Shown: positions 45,856 through 57,492, counted from the stretch's first letter. The stretch: 64,000 bases of DNA from Macrophomina tecta (GCA_024180945.1 JAKSGN010000001.1:248001-312000), one strand, 5' to 3'. Translations and numbers: made by a program. The notes: a model not told the origin generated them from the letters alone.

Positions 45856-48208
45856 TACTAACTTATAATAATTTTACTTTAATAATAATTAAGTGCTCTA
45901 AATACTCTAATATACTATTTTACTAAGAAGTATATAAAGCTAATATCTTATAGATAACTTCTTACTACTTAAGCTACTACTTAAAAGCTTATATAAGCGA
46001 TACTTCTCTATCTAATCTAAGAAAGGCTACTAATTTACTAAATCTTATTTTAATTATTTAGATAATATTAAGAAGGTACTAAGTATACTTATTCTTAGTT
46101 ATATAAGTAACTATAAAAGTAAATTTAGTAGAAGCATATTTAAGATATATAATTTATTAGTAGCCGTTATTAGCTTATATTATATATATTAAGTTAAATA
46201 AGACTTAAAAGAATACTTCTTCTAATAATTTCTCTAGTTATATAGATCGAGAGATCTACTATTATACCTTAGTATATATATATATATATTATAGTAATTT
46301 AGTAGCTATTAATTAGTAATTATAGCTTCTTATACTACTTATAGTAAGACTTAAATAGCTCTTCTATCTATATACGTAAAGATTTTATACTATTATATAG
46401 CTAGTAATAAGCGATTAGTAATATTTAATACTATAGCTAGTAAATTATCTACTTTCTTATATTCTATAAAGAAGTAGTTTTAGGCGAAGATTAGATAGGC
46501 TATAATAAAGTTCTCTAAGTAGAGATATATATATTTTATATTTAACTTAATTTTCTTTTCTCTTACCTTAGTAATAGAGATAAGGTTTACTATAAATAAG
46601 AATATATAGGCTACGTCTATAAGCTTAATAGTATATAGGCCCTTATAGTTAGTAGTATATACTAGTACCTTACTAAATAACTAGATCTTAACCGTAGAGT
46701 TTTCTAATATAACGTAGTTATCTAGCCCTATATCTCTTATTTTAGTATAGCGACTCTTTATATACTAATTATAGATATAGTATATTGTGCTAGTATTAGC
46801 GATCTATAAGAGATTAAGAGTTATAGGCCTTAAAATACGTTATATACTAAATAATAAGATAACTACTACTAGAAAGAATAATATTTTCTTTTTTTCTTTA
46901 CTTAGTTTTAGCTCTTATTTCTTTTAAGGAGCGTTATTCTACTTTTTCTAGCTTTAGCTATAATTTTAGCTAATTTTAAACCGTTTAATAGAGCGTTTAA
47001 CTCTTCTCTTAATCTATAGATTCTTAAGTATCTTATTAATCTTATCTTAAATCTTCTAGATTAGTATCTAATCTACTAGTCTAGCCTCTAAATTATAGTA
47101 TCTATATTTATCGTAGAAGTAATTCTTACTATATAAGTAGGCGAATAGCTTTCTTTTCTATTTCTTATTTCTTAGTAAAGTAGTAAAGGCTACTTTAGTA
47201 GCCTTTAGATTCTTAGCTATATTTTAGCGTAAGTAGTTTCGGTAGTCGATAATTATTTTATAAAGCGATCTATTAAGCTCGTTATACTAAAGCTTAATTT
47301 TATAGGCTAAGGCCTAGTAGGTATTAAGCGGGATAAGCGCCTTAAAAAAGGCGATCTTTTCTTAATTATCTATAATCTCTAGAAGTTTAAGCTTCTTTAT
47401 CTTAAATAGAGTCTCTTTCTATTATAAGAGCTACTTATTAATATTTTAACTACTTAGAGGCTTCTTAAGCTAGTAAAGCTTATTAATAATAAGTTCTTTC
47501 TAAGTCTTTTTTATTAGTTAGAGCTGTGCCTTAAGCGCTATAAGCTAAGAATAGGGGTACGAATTATTCCTAAGCTTATTTAGAATTAGAAGTAGTAATA
47601 GGCTTACTAAGTTCTTAATAATTATTAAAAGATTATTAATTTTCTTTTTTAGCTTCTTATACTTAGCTAGGTCTCTTTCGCGAGCCCTAATCTATATTTT
47701 ATAGCGCTTTTAGGCTTTTTATTAGTTTAGATTAGAGGTTAGTAGCTTTTAAATCTTAGCTAGCTTAGTTAGTTAAAAAGGTTTCGATAGCTTTAATAGA
47801 TTAATATAGTCGAATATCTCGTATTTTTTAGCTCGTAATTAGATAATAAAGTACTATTTATTCTAATTATTAGCTGTCTTTAAGATAATAATAGGTTTAG
47901 AAGATATTATAGTATAGTATTACGTTACGTCGTATTATATACTAAAGTAGGTAGTAGGTGTAAGGCTAATAAATAAGCCGTTTACTTAAAAGTATTACTT
48001 TAAGGTAGTAGGAAAGTACTATACTTTAGGTAATAAAAAAGATATATTATAGAAGGTAACTAAAGTCCTCTATTATAGAATACGTATAGTAAAAGAATAC
48101 TAAGAATAAACGTTTAAATACTACGGAATACTCGGAATAGTATAATAAGGTGCTAGAGAGGATAGCTTAGAATATAAAAGATACTAAAGATATATCTAGG
48201 CTTATAAC

Positions 48209-48460
48209 TATTAGAATAAGTAGTATAACAGCTTAATTATTAATAAAAGAATTAATTAGAATAAGTAGTATATCTAGTAGAGAAAGGCCGTACGGGCTTT
48301 TTTATATCTATTCTATCTACTAGGGTAAAATAGGTATATAACTTGCTTACCTACTAAGATAAGTATATAACGAGTATAAGATATAACTAAATCTAAAATA
48401 CTATTAAATTAAATATTCTAATAACTTAGTAAAAGCTATATATACGTAATTAATCTAATA
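48209..48460 (-). repeat. 5' LTR of copia H
   Basis: 252 bp, homologous to 33441-33693. The adjoining PBS region (about 48190-48208) is the RIP-decayed form of the copia A PBS. Confidence 0.88.
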
Positions 48461-48470
48461 TATTAGTATA

Positions 48471-48546
48471 TATTACGATACTAGCTAGAGGAGATAAAGA
48501 AAAAATAGTCCTACTTTTTAAAAAAAGCTCTAACTCCTTAAAGCTA
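48471..48546 (+). repeat. Stub of a gypsy C LTR
   Basis: First about 75 bp of the C LTR (ACTAGCTAGAGGAGATAAAG...), cut by the MITE-like element that follows. Confidence 0.65.
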
Positions 48547-49067
48547 GGACTTACTATAGTATTAATTAGTATAGGATTTTAAAAAAAAAATCCTATACTT
48601 TTAGTATTTAGTATATTAAAATACTATACTTTAGAAAATAGTATACTAAAAATAATAGTATTCTTTAAAAAAAATAAGTATACTTTTCTAAATAGTATAC
48701 TACTTAATATTAAAATTATTTCTATAATTTTTAATAAAATAATTAATATTATACTTAAAATTAACTATATTTAATATAATAAATAATAAAATTATAAATA
48801 TAATAGTCGATGTAATAGTTAATAAATTAATCTAAGTTAATTATTTTAATTTAAAATTATATTTTTTAATAAATAAAATTAGTATACTTTAGTAAAAATA
48901 TATATTATAATTATTTAATACTATTAGTATTTAGTATTTTTTATAATATATTATAGTATATACTTTTAGTATATTAAAATATAAAATACTATACTATACT
49001 ATACTATACTATACTATACTATAAAGTATAGTATACTTATAGTATATACTAATACTATAGTAAGTCT
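48547..49067. mobile_element. 521-bp MITE-like AT-rich element
   Basis: Ends are inverted repeats: GGACTTACTATAGTATTA at the left and AGACTTACTATAGTATTA (reverse complement) at the right, 17 of 18 identical. TA flanks both ends (48545-48546 and 49068-49069), as for Tc1/mariner elements. There is no coding frame; the interior is almost pure AT with a palindrome near 48570-48600 and ACTAT pentamers at 48988-49023. Confidence 0.6.
48988..49023. repeat. ACTAT pentamer microsatellite
   Basis: About seven tandem ACTAT units inside the MITE-like element. Confidence 0.85.
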
Positions 49068-49069
49068 TA

Positions 49070-49478
49070 TATTTAGATCTTATAGGCTTCTCTATTATAT
49101 TCTACTAGAGTATATATAGAAGAGCTTCTAAGTTTATAAAATTTAATAGATATAGATCTCTAAAATAGTATAAATATTTATATATAAATATCTAATTATC
49201 TTATTTAATTTTGCTAATAATGGTTATAATAGTTATTAATAGAATCTATATTAAAGTTATTTATTTTACTATTTTTATATTTTTTTTTATTATATATTTC
49301 TCTCTTTCTTAACTTTATTAGATAAGTATATATTTATTAGTTATAATCTCTTAACTTAGTTAAAAGGTTATTATAGAGATTAGCGAGGTCTAGTAATATT
49401 TAAGTATAAATATATAGTAGAGTAATTATAGTAACTACTTATTTTATTGCCTTCTATTTTCTATAACTATTATTTTAT
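49070..49478. other. AT-rich spacer
   Basis: About 400 bp of very AT-rich sequence with no recognised element or frame. Confidence 0.55.
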
Positions 49479-49670
49479 ATGCCTTCTATTTTATATGTCT
49501 TCCATTTTATATGCCTTCTATTTTATATGCCTTCTATTTCACATGCCTCCCCTTTTACATGCCTCCCATTTCACATGCCTTCCATTTCACATGCCTCCTA
49601 TTTCATGTGCCTTCCATTTCACATGCCTCCTATTTCACGTGCCTCCCATTTCACATGCCTCTTATTTGAC
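49479..49670. repeat. 16-bp minisatellite, 12 units, with RIP gradient
   Basis: Twelve 16-bp units. Left units read ATGCCTTCTATTTTAT and right units ATGCCTCCCATTTCAC; the differences are CA versus TA. Overlapping open frames here (for example 49479-49706) are artefacts of the repeat. Confidence 0.93.
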
Positions 49671-50067
49671 GCATCATGCTACTGTAATAGTATCGTTCGG
49701 GTGTAACATACAAATTATTCATACGTAGGTTAGCAAACTAACGGCAGGATAGCTAGTTACGTAACGAAATTCCACAGCATGTTTTACTTTCATCCACTTT
49801 CGTGTTAGCTTAAGCCTTGGGCCCTGTTAAGGGGGGTCAGCAGGGTGATGGGGGGGATGATGCCTTTCTTAGTGTTAAATATCGAGAAATTGGCTCCCAC
49901 AATATTTTCATCCATCATCTGTGAACTCATTCCCCGCGGGACACCTCTTATCCCAGCGTTATATTGCAAACCATAAGGCACTCAAATCGAACATTCACAC
50001 TCAACCGCATTTTGGTTTCTATTGCTCGTTGCAAGATTCGCCGCAACTCCAGACCTCTATCGAGACT
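49671..50067 (+). promoter_or_regulatory. Upstream region of the dioxygenase gene
   Basis: About 400 bp of ordinary composition, with GGGGGGTCAGCAGGGTGATGGGGGGGATG-type G runs near 49831-49860. No clear TATA box was seen. The open frame that extends upstream from the ATG has no in-frame ATG, only GTG at 49921. Confidence 0.45.
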
Positions 50068-51338
50068 ATGGACGGCATTGCTGGCATAGTGAATAGCCAG
50101 CTACACCTCTCCCAGGGCGTCATGGGGACGCTTGACCCAGCCCGCGGTGCGGGAGGCCAGTTCGCCGAAATCCCAACTATTGACGTCTCTCCGATGACGT
50201 CATCCGCAGCCTCTCCAGAAGACAAGATTCGCCTCACGGCCGAGATCCGAGATGCTTGTACCCGTGTTGGATTCTTCATAATCAAGAACCACGGCATCGA
50301 TTGGAAGATCGTCGAGAACGCATTTGATGCTATCAAAGAGTTTTTTGATCTTCCGATGGAGAAGAAGATGGAGGTCCATGAATCTAACTCCAACTCATTC
50401 CAAGGATACGAGGACCCTTATTGCACCAATGACGATAGATTAAAGAAAGGGGGTATGTTCTATCGCGGTCCGAAATAGATTGACAGCGAGCTAAAATGCA
50501 TGGCATGGTTCAGACCTTAAAGAGGCGATAACGGTGGCATACGATCCTTATGCAGATATCCACGGAGTCGGCGATGCAATGCCAAAATTATTAGTTCGTA
50601 AAAATCTTTGGCCAAACCCGGAACTTGTTCCCAAGTTTCGACCCGCTCTCGAGGCTTACCGCGCCGCATGTTTGAAGCTAATGAGACAACTCATCCGCAT
50701 AGTTGCTGTGGCGATAGGAGAAAGGGAGAGTTTCTTTGACATGAAATCGACCTATCCGGTAGCTGGAATCCGGGGTCTCTACTACCCTCCTCAGCCAGCC
50801 ACAGAAGAGGAGGTGACAGGGCTAGGAGCGCACACAGATATTCAAAGTAAGCCACGAACCAACCAATTCGAACGGTGGGAATTTAATGCTAACACTGTCC
50901 ACAGTGATGACTATGATCGCTCAAAGACCGCACAATATTAAAGCGCTACAGGTCTTGAACGCAAATGGAGAGTGGATCAGCCCGGATATTCAACCTGGAA
51001 CATTCGTGGTGAATTTGGGAGACATGCTAGCGCGATTGACGAATGATACTTTCCTTAGCACAGTCCACCGTGTGCAAAACAGAACCACCATTGGCCGGTA
51101 CTCATTACCTTTTTTCTTCGGGCTGAATGGTGACGAGCTGACGAACACCCTGCCCCAATTCGTTACTCCCGAGACACCTCTTCGCGAAGGGTATGAGATT
51201 GGAATGACGGGCTATGAGCACTACAACCGACGACTTCAAAGAGCACATTATAAACACCCTAGTGCCATAGGCAGGATCTCACCGGCACTACCACGAGGAA
51301 TGACTAAGATTAACGGAGTCCTTGCGGAGTGCATGTAA
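50068..51338 (+). CDS. 2-oxoglutarate/Fe(II)-dependent dioxygenase, IPNS-like
   Basis: Three exons, 50068-50452, 50514-50846 and 50905-51338, encode 383 aa. Introns of 61 and 58 bp have GTATGT...CAG and GTAAGC...CTAAC...CAG; both splice in frame (KKG|DLKEA and HTDIQ|MMTMI). An N-terminal non-haem dioxygenase domain (IPTIDVSPM...TRVGFFIIKNHGI, from about residue 32) is followed by the 2OG-Fe(II) fold. The iron ligands H235, D237 (HTD) and H294 (TVHRV) and the 2-oxoglutarate-binding R304 and S306 (RYS) are present. It resembles fungal isopenicillin-N-synthase-like oxygenases, many of them in secondary metabolism; substrate unknown. The start was chosen as the first in-frame ATG, with A at -3. 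No RIP damage. It stands alone between a minisatellite and copia L, with no recognisable cluster partners. Confidence 0.92.
50453..50513 (+). other. Intron 1 of the dioxygenase gene
   Basis: 61 bp, GTATGT...TTCAG, phase 1. Reading through it would hit a TAG at 50476-50478. Confidence 0.88.
50847..50904 (+). other. Intron 2 of the dioxygenase gene
   Basis: 58 bp, GTAAGC...GCTAAC...CCACAG, phase 1, with a standard branch site. Confidence 0.9.
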
Positions 51339-51447
51339 CGTTACTAAATCCTCTTTTTCCTTTTTCTCCTATATGTCTCTTTAATATATCGGTCCTGTTG
51401 ATGAACTTAGGGTCCCGTGACCTCCCTTGTCACATAAGGTTACTATC

Positions 51448-51604
51448 TGTTGGAACAAGTGGTGTAACGGCTTGATCAATAATAAAAGAATCAATTGGAA
51501 TGAGTTGGCATGGTGTTCGAGGAGGGCGGCCGTGGAGTAGCCTTTTATCCTCTCCTAAATAGACTGTACTTAGCGAAAGCTAGATACACGTGATTAATTC
51601 AATA
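51448..51604 (-). repeat. 3' LTR of copia L
   Basis: 157 bp. The left 50 bp matches copia A, then the sequence differs and the LTR is shorter than the 228 bp of A. Followed by CACCCCCTTCACG. Confidence 0.75.
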
Positions 51605-51745
51605 CACCCCCTTCACGTACTGCCTATTTGGGGAGTATGTGATAAAAAGAAATAAGGGTAAAAGGATAACTAGATAAGTATTAAACTCGTAAACTCGCTT
51701 AAAGTAGGCTAGTTACTTTCTAAAATAAAAGAAATAACAAAATAC

Positions 51746-51795
51746 GTTTTCTATACTATAAACTAGTAGTACTACTAGGATATAGTATAGAAAAT
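51746..51795 (-). other. 50-bp hairpin in the 3' region of copia L
   Basis: Outer arms TTTCTATACTA/TAGTATAGAAA and a perfect inner palindrome CTAGTAGTACTACTAG. Confidence 0.8.
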
Positions 51796-52060
51796 ATATA
51801 AGTAACGTTTAGGTAATAACTATAAATACTAGAAAGATTAGAGAAGACTTATATCTAATTAGATATAAGTCCTCTATTAGCTTAAGTAAGCTATAAGGGT
51901 TATGCCTTATTTTTATGAAATAATATAAATAAATAAATACTAATTATAGAGTAAGAAAAGTCTAATAGCTATAATAAAATAAGTATACTTCTAGTAAAGT
52001 AGAGCTTTAGTAAGACTATCTACTAATATTACTACTATAGGTATCTACTAAAGATAAATA

Positions 52061-52510
52061 TATTACGGCGTAGCCTATATAGGATAATAAAGGTAGGAAT
52101 AGCCCCGCCGAAGACGAGTAGAACTAAAGAGATATAGATTAGAAATTACGTAACTTCTATAATTAGTTAGACCTACTTACCCAGAAATTAAGTAGGTTAA
52201 CCTAACTACTTAGTAGAACGGTCGTAATTAGTTACTAAGTATAATACCTCTACTAAGCGTATAGATTATATATATTTTTTACTAGTATATAAACTATACT
52301 CTTTAGATAGCTTTAATCTCTATAGTTAACTTCTTTAATAATAGAATTTAGACTTTATTAGTAATACGGCCTTTATACGTAGTACTTAGTCTTATTACAT
52401 ATTTAACTTACTCTTATTCTCTTCTTATATCTACTTAAAAAAAATCTTCTTAATATATTTTCTTTCTTTTTAGTATTTAGATTCTTAGAGGTAGAGGCCT
52501 ACTTATTATA
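52061..52510 (+). repeat. 5' LTR of gypsy M
   Basis: 450 bp, RIP-decayed version of the 489-bp solo LTR F. Confidence 0.85.
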
Positions 52511-52589
52511 CTTTAATTACTATTCTTATAAGAAGAGAAAGGCTCTAAGATTAAATCTTATTAGATAAGATATTACCCCCCTAACGAGT

Positions 52590-52829
52590 TTAGAAAATAG
52601 TAATAGTACTAGAATCTTAGATAGAGATTAACTCGGCTAAGAATTAGATTTAGGGTACCTAGAGGCTAGCTTAGCCCGTATAGTAAATAAAGTCTACTAG
52701 AGCTAAGCTCTTATAGCTTATTAAGAAGCTAAAGGCTTAGAATACTTAATTAATTAAGTATATAATAAAGCGAAGTACTACTAAGGTTAAAGTAATAACA
52801 CCTAAGAAGTTTAATAGAAATAGAAAGAA
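52590..52829 (+). pseudogene. Gypsy M Gag N-terminus
   Basis: Plus-strand frame that aligns with the start of E gag: the start is now ATA, then a segment aligning with PGSQIEVDPAEG and LLQLIKELK. It is full of TAG/TAA and truncated by the LTR inserted at 52830. Confidence 0.7.
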
Positions 52830-53126
52830 TATTATACTATTACTCTTTCTAGAAAAAATCGGGCGTATCGTCGGGTAGCGTAGGCTTTTAGGGGGCTATA
52901 GTAGTAGGTAGGAAAAGATCGCACGTAATATTAGAATAAGAATTAATTAATAAGTTAACTATAAGGGTCCTATCTACTATAAATAAGTATAGCCTATATA
53001 TATAAGGTATTTAGTTAGATTATAGTAGATTACTAGCTAGCTTACTATAATCTAGTAAGTTAAGTAATCTATAGTTAGTACGCTAGGTAATAGATTTACC
53101 TTTTACTCTTTAGGGCGTAATCTAAA
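52830..53126 (-). repeat. Partial gypsy C-type LTR, reversed
   Basis: Reverse complement of the C LTR from its 3' end (TATTATACTATTACTC...) inward for about 297 bp. The rest would follow element N, outside the window. It belongs to either a solo LTR or the 3' LTR of a minus-strand C element. Confidence 0.8.
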
Positions 53127-53845
53127 TATTATAAACGCTATAGGCGATAGTTCCGCACGAGTAAATATTTTCTAAGGAATAGAGACCCTTACGAAAAAAA
53201 ATCCCGTAAGAAATTACTAACTACTAAAGAACGGCGCTTAGAAAGCTTAGTTAAGAAATAAGTAATGCTATTAGATTTTATAAGAAAATAATTCCCTTAA
53301 GAAAATAGAACCCGTATAGAAAAAACTAGATAAAGTTATAAAAAACTATAGTTTATAGAAATAATACTTCCTTAGTAAGAGTCGCAGGCGGAATCTAGAA
53401 AACTAATAAAAAAGTATATTACGCGATAGCGAACTAGGTAAATACTACTATTATTCGTAGAAGAAAGTTAAAAGTTAGATTCTAGAAAGTAGGCGTTAGC
53501 GCCTAAGTTACGTAGGCCCTATAAGAACCTACTAGAATTAATCTAATCTAAGAATATTAATCTAATACTATTAATCTAGCTACTCTAATCTAGCTATATT
53601 AATTTAGATTACTATAGCTTTTCTATAGTATATAGATACGCTTATTAGATAGTACTTTAATCTTTAAAGTTCTAATATAATACTATTAGAGGTAATAAGC
53701 CTAACGTATACCGCGTACTAATATATTATATAATTACTACTATTATTTTAATTCTTTACCCTTCTCTTATTTTTTAAAGTAAATCCCTTAGCTATCTAAC
53801 CCTACTAGGCGATTTTAAAGCCTAGTAGAAGAGGCTACTATTATA
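53127..53845 (+). repeat. 5' LTR of gypsy N
   Basis: 719 bp, 11-12 bp shorter than in D and O. Around 53660-53675 it lacks TAGTTAACTTA, the segment complementary to the PBS. Confidence 0.85.
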
Positions 53846-53860
53846 CTTTAACTATTATTC
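53846..53860 (+). promoter_or_regulatory. PBS of gypsy N
   Basis: CTTTAACTATTATTC. TTAACTAT is complementary to ATAGTTAA in the LTRs of D and O. Confidence 0.5.
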
Positions 53861-53989
53861 TTATAAGAAAAGATAGTTCTAAGAAGAGAAATACTTAATA
53901 ATAAAGTAGTATTATCTAATACTTAATACTAACTAAGTAATATAATAAATAATGTTAATATAAATAATAATAATTCTTTATAATTAACT

Positions 53990-56640
53990 ATAGCTAACCT
54001 CTTTTAGGTTTTTTAAGATATATAAGACTAGATCGGCGAACTATATAGATAACTCTAGAAGTAAACTAATAAGAATACCTAGCTCTATTAATAAATAGGT
54101 AAACTTTATAACTAAGCTATTCTAATAATTTCTACCCTAATACTAGTTTATACTTTAGTATTAATAGTAACTTAACCTTCGGATAGAAGTATAAAGACGG
54201 CTAAGCTAGACCTATTCTATAATAATTAAAAAGAGCTTTAAATCTTTCTCTTATAACTTAATCTATATTTTTTCTTTAACGCTAGAGACTTTTCTACTAA
54301 TAAATAAAAGATAATATTTACTACTATCTACCTCCGCGATATTATAGTATAGTAGTTTAAGCCCTACCTTAGAGACTAAATAGAGAAAAAACTAAAAGCA
54401 TATAAAAAGAATATTAAGAAAGTCTTTAATAGCTATAAGTATTTTATAACTTAGATTAAGTAAAGCTTTAGAGACCTTAACGAGGTTAATAAGGCCTAAT
54501 AAGCCGTTATAAATATCTACTAGAAGACCTTAATAGTAGACTATATTATAGAGTTCTAAAAGGCTATAGTATATCTAAATAATTAGTTCGACCGCGTTCT
54601 TATAGCCTACTACTACCGAGGACTTAAAGAAAGAATTAAAGACTAATTTATAATATAAAATAATTCTAAGATCCTAAATAAGCTTATTAAGCTAGCTATT
54701 AAATATAATAACTACCTCTTCGAGCGCTAATCTAAGAAATATAAGATAAACTATAAAGCTAATACTTCGCACCTAGCGCGCCCTAGGTATACTTAGAAAA
54801 AAGGAGACGCTATAGAGCTAAATAATATTAATTACTAAAATAACCTATCTAAAAGAAATAATAACTATAGAAAAAAAAATAATAGCTATAAAAAAAATAG
54901 TATAAAGAATAAATCCTAGAGTAAAGATAAAAATTTAAAAAAAAACTATATATCTACTATAGTAAAATCTAGAAAAAGATATACTATTATCTTAAAAGAA
55001 ATAAATAGATCTTAGATATAACGTAAGAGCTAGAAAACTAAGAAGTCTCTATAATTACTAAGTAAGAAAACTCTTTCGCCGAATTTAATAAGTAATGTGA
55101 AAAAAGCTAGAGCCCTAAATATTAGAAGCTTAGCTAGATAGCCTACTATAATAATAACTATATTACTTACTAGAGCAATAAGAATGCTATAGACTAGTAT
55201 TTTAAAGAGCTATAATATATTAACGCGATTCTAAGAATAAAGAAAGAGCTTATTAAAGCCCTTTCTAATAATAAGAACCTAGTTAATAGCGATATAAAAG
55301 AACTATATAATAGTACTTTAAAGTTAAGTACGATTAATAATAAGTAGTAGTAGAATAAAGCTACACTTATAAGAATAACTAAGTATCTAACTTAATATAG
55401 AGAGATACGATACGTTATTAATAGTCTAGACTCTATAGTTACCTAGATTCTAGGTTCTATAATTAATCTCGGAACGTAGTAATATAAGGTATAGTAAAGA
55501 AAGATATATATACGCGTTTAGTAAAATAATACCTAGAACTCTTAGAAAGAATTACTACTTAAAATAGCTAATAAACTTATATTCTAGCTAAGGAATAAGG
55601 TATAAGAAGTATAATAATACTAAAACCTATAGTATTTTTATAATATAGCCTATATTCTCTATTAGTACGGTATAGCGACTAGAAATAGAAATATCTTATA
55701 ATAAATATACTATAAAAAATATAATATATCTATTTTCTAGTATTAGGTCTAAAATAGGCAGATCTACTAGAGATAACTAATTAAGTATAGTAGATAGATA
55801 TAATAGAAAAATACTCTAGTTCTAGTTAAAAAATAAAATAAATATATCTATTATAAAATAATAGAATAACTAATATTAAAAAACTAGATAGCTTTCTTAG
55901 ATAGAAATTCTAGAAGAGGCTATTAGATAGATTCTTTAACTAGATTATACATATAGCGAACGGAATTATACCTACTAGATTAAACCTATATTAACTTTTA
56001 TATATCCTAGTTATATTCTATAGGAAAAAGGTAAAGGCTATAATTAATAGCGGCGTATAAGGTATATTTATTAATTCTAAGTTTATTATTAAGAACTAAC
56101 TATTCTAGTAAGCTAAGAATTACTTTTATTAGCTAAGTATAATAGATAGCTTTTTAGCGAAATACGAAAATAGCTAGATATAAATTAAGATAGAGAAAGT
56201 ATCTCTTACTATTAGTAATTACTAAGAATAAATTAATCTTAATATAATAATAATTCCTAAATATAATATTATTCTAGAGATATTATAGCTAAAGACTTAT
56301 AAGCTATATAATAGCTAGAGAATAGAGACTATTATATTTTCTAATAAATACTATAGACGCTATCTTATAATAATAAGAAGAAGCTAATAGAGCTAAAAAA
56401 AAGTACTAGAGTTTAGAAGCTAAAGTAAAACCTCTAAGCTAAGATAATAGAGTAATAATATATCTATAAATATTAAGACTATTAGCTATTAAGCGCTAAA
56501 ACTTATAATAAAATAAAAAGAAAAAGCCTATATAATTTATATAAAACCTAGTAAGAATACTAAGTAAAAGACTCTTATTTATATAAAATAGAATCTTATA
56601 GATAAGAATAAAAATAGCCTAAAGCTAGTTAGAGAAGACT
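53990..56640 (+). pseudogene. Gypsy N Gag and protease
   Basis: Plus-strand decayed frames. Gag core approximately 54000-55100; the same segment occurs in O at 63000-64000 on the minus strand. Protease near 56035-56250 reads AIINSGV-GIFINSKFIIKN, where the catalytic DSG has become NSG. The sequence then reaches the insertion point of O before RT. Confidence 0.7.
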
Positions 56641-56656
56641 ACCCCTAGAGGCTTAA

Positions 56657-57387
56657 TATAATAGCGGCCTCTTCTACTAGGCTTTAGAATCGTCTAGTAG
56701 AGTTAAATAGCTAAAGGGTTTACCTTAAAGAATAAGAGAAGGGTAAAGAATTAGAACAATAGTAGTAACTACGTAATATATTAGTACGCGATACGCGTTA
56801 GGCTTATTACCTCTAATAGAGTTATATTAGAACTTTAAGTTAACTATAAAGATCGAAAATACTATCTAGCGAGTATATCTATATACTATAGAAGAACTAT
56901 AATAATCTAGATTAATATAGCTAGATTAAAGCAGCTAGATTAATAGTATTAGATTAATATTCTTAGATTAAGTTAATCCCAGTAGATTCTTATAGGGCTT
57001 ATATAACTCGGGCGCTAATGCCTACTTTCTAGAATCTGACTTTTAACTTTCTTTTACGAATAATAGCGATATTTATCTTATTTACTCTCGCGTAATATAC
57101 TTCTTTATCGGTTTTCTAGATTCTACCTACGGCCTTTACTAAGAGAGTATTATTTCTATAGGCTATAATTTCTTATATCTTTATTTAGTCTTTTTCGTGC
57201 GGGCCTTATTCCCTTAAGAAAATTATTCCTCTATAAAATCTAGTAGCGTTACTTATATCTTAACTAAGCTTCTTAAATATTATTCTTTAGTAGTCTATAT
57301 TTTCTTATAGAATTTCTTCTTATAAGGATTTCCGTTTCTTAGACGATATTTACCCGTATAAAACTATCGCCCGTAGAATTTATAATA
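56657..57387 (-). repeat. 3' LTR of gypsy O
   Basis: 731 bp, followed by purine tract CTATTTCCCCTCTTAAGG (57388-57405, minus strand). TTAACTAT at 56840-56847. Confidence 0.9.
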
Positions 57388-57492
57388 CTATTTCCCCTCT
57401 TAAGGATCTTTAGCCCGAAGATTTATTTATTTATTTATATTTTAGGCTCTCTTTATTTTCTTATTTTTTTTTTCTATTATAAGCTTTCTACT

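Larger units (their letters stand above)
41200..47910 (-). pseudogene. Copia H Gag-Pol, split by J and K
   Basis: Minus-strand remnant of the 1.5-kilocodon copia polyprotein. The start codon at 47910-47908 is now ATA. Gag, protease, integrase, RT and RNase H segments follow the same order as copia A, with far more C-to-T and G-to-A changes. Transposon J sits in RT/RNase H (41970-43821) and K in the integrase (45693-45855). Confidence 0.85.
33441..48460 (-). mobile_element. Copia element H (A/B lineage), host of I, J and K
   Basis: Minus-strand relative of copia A, very AT-rich. LTRs of 253 and 252 bp bound it. After removal of gypsy I, transposon J and insertion K, its interior is colinear with copia A from hairpin to PBS. 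Flanking bases ATTTA (left) and TATTA (right) do not form a clean target duplication, probably because of later mutation. Confidence 0.88.
51448..52060 (-). mobile_element. Copia element L, 3' end only
   Basis: A 157-bp LTR, purine tract, conserved hairpin (51746-51795) and the end of pol (about 51950-52060), all like copia A/H. It begins 110 bp after the dioxygenase stop codon. Gypsy M interrupts it at 52061. The 5' part lies beyond the window or is lost. Confidence 0.8.
52061..52829 (+). mobile_element. Gypsy element M (E/F family), 5' end
   Basis: A 450-bp LTR (52061-52510) homologous to F and E, PBS CTTTAATTACTATTC, then the first about 85 codons of gag. It is cut by a reversed C-type LTR at 52830. 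Left flank AAATA (52056-52060) is the presumed target duplication. Confidence 0.85.
53127..56656 (+). mobile_element. Gypsy element N (D/O family), 5' half
   Basis: A 719-bp LTR, PBS CTTTAACTATTATTC, gag and protease, then cut by O, in opposite orientation, at 56657. CTTAA at 56652-56656 is the presumed target duplication of O. Confidence 0.85.

Noticed and set aside
33441..48460. Target-site duplication of copia H
   Set aside because: The flanks ATTTA and TATTA do not match well enough to claim a duplication.
48547..49067. CRISPR-like or satellite array
   Set aside because: The pentamer repeats have no spacers and the ends are inverted repeats flanked by TA.
49447..49728. Cys/His/Phe-rich frames of 75-93 codons
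   Set aside because: They are translations of the 16-bp minisatellite, open in more than one phase.
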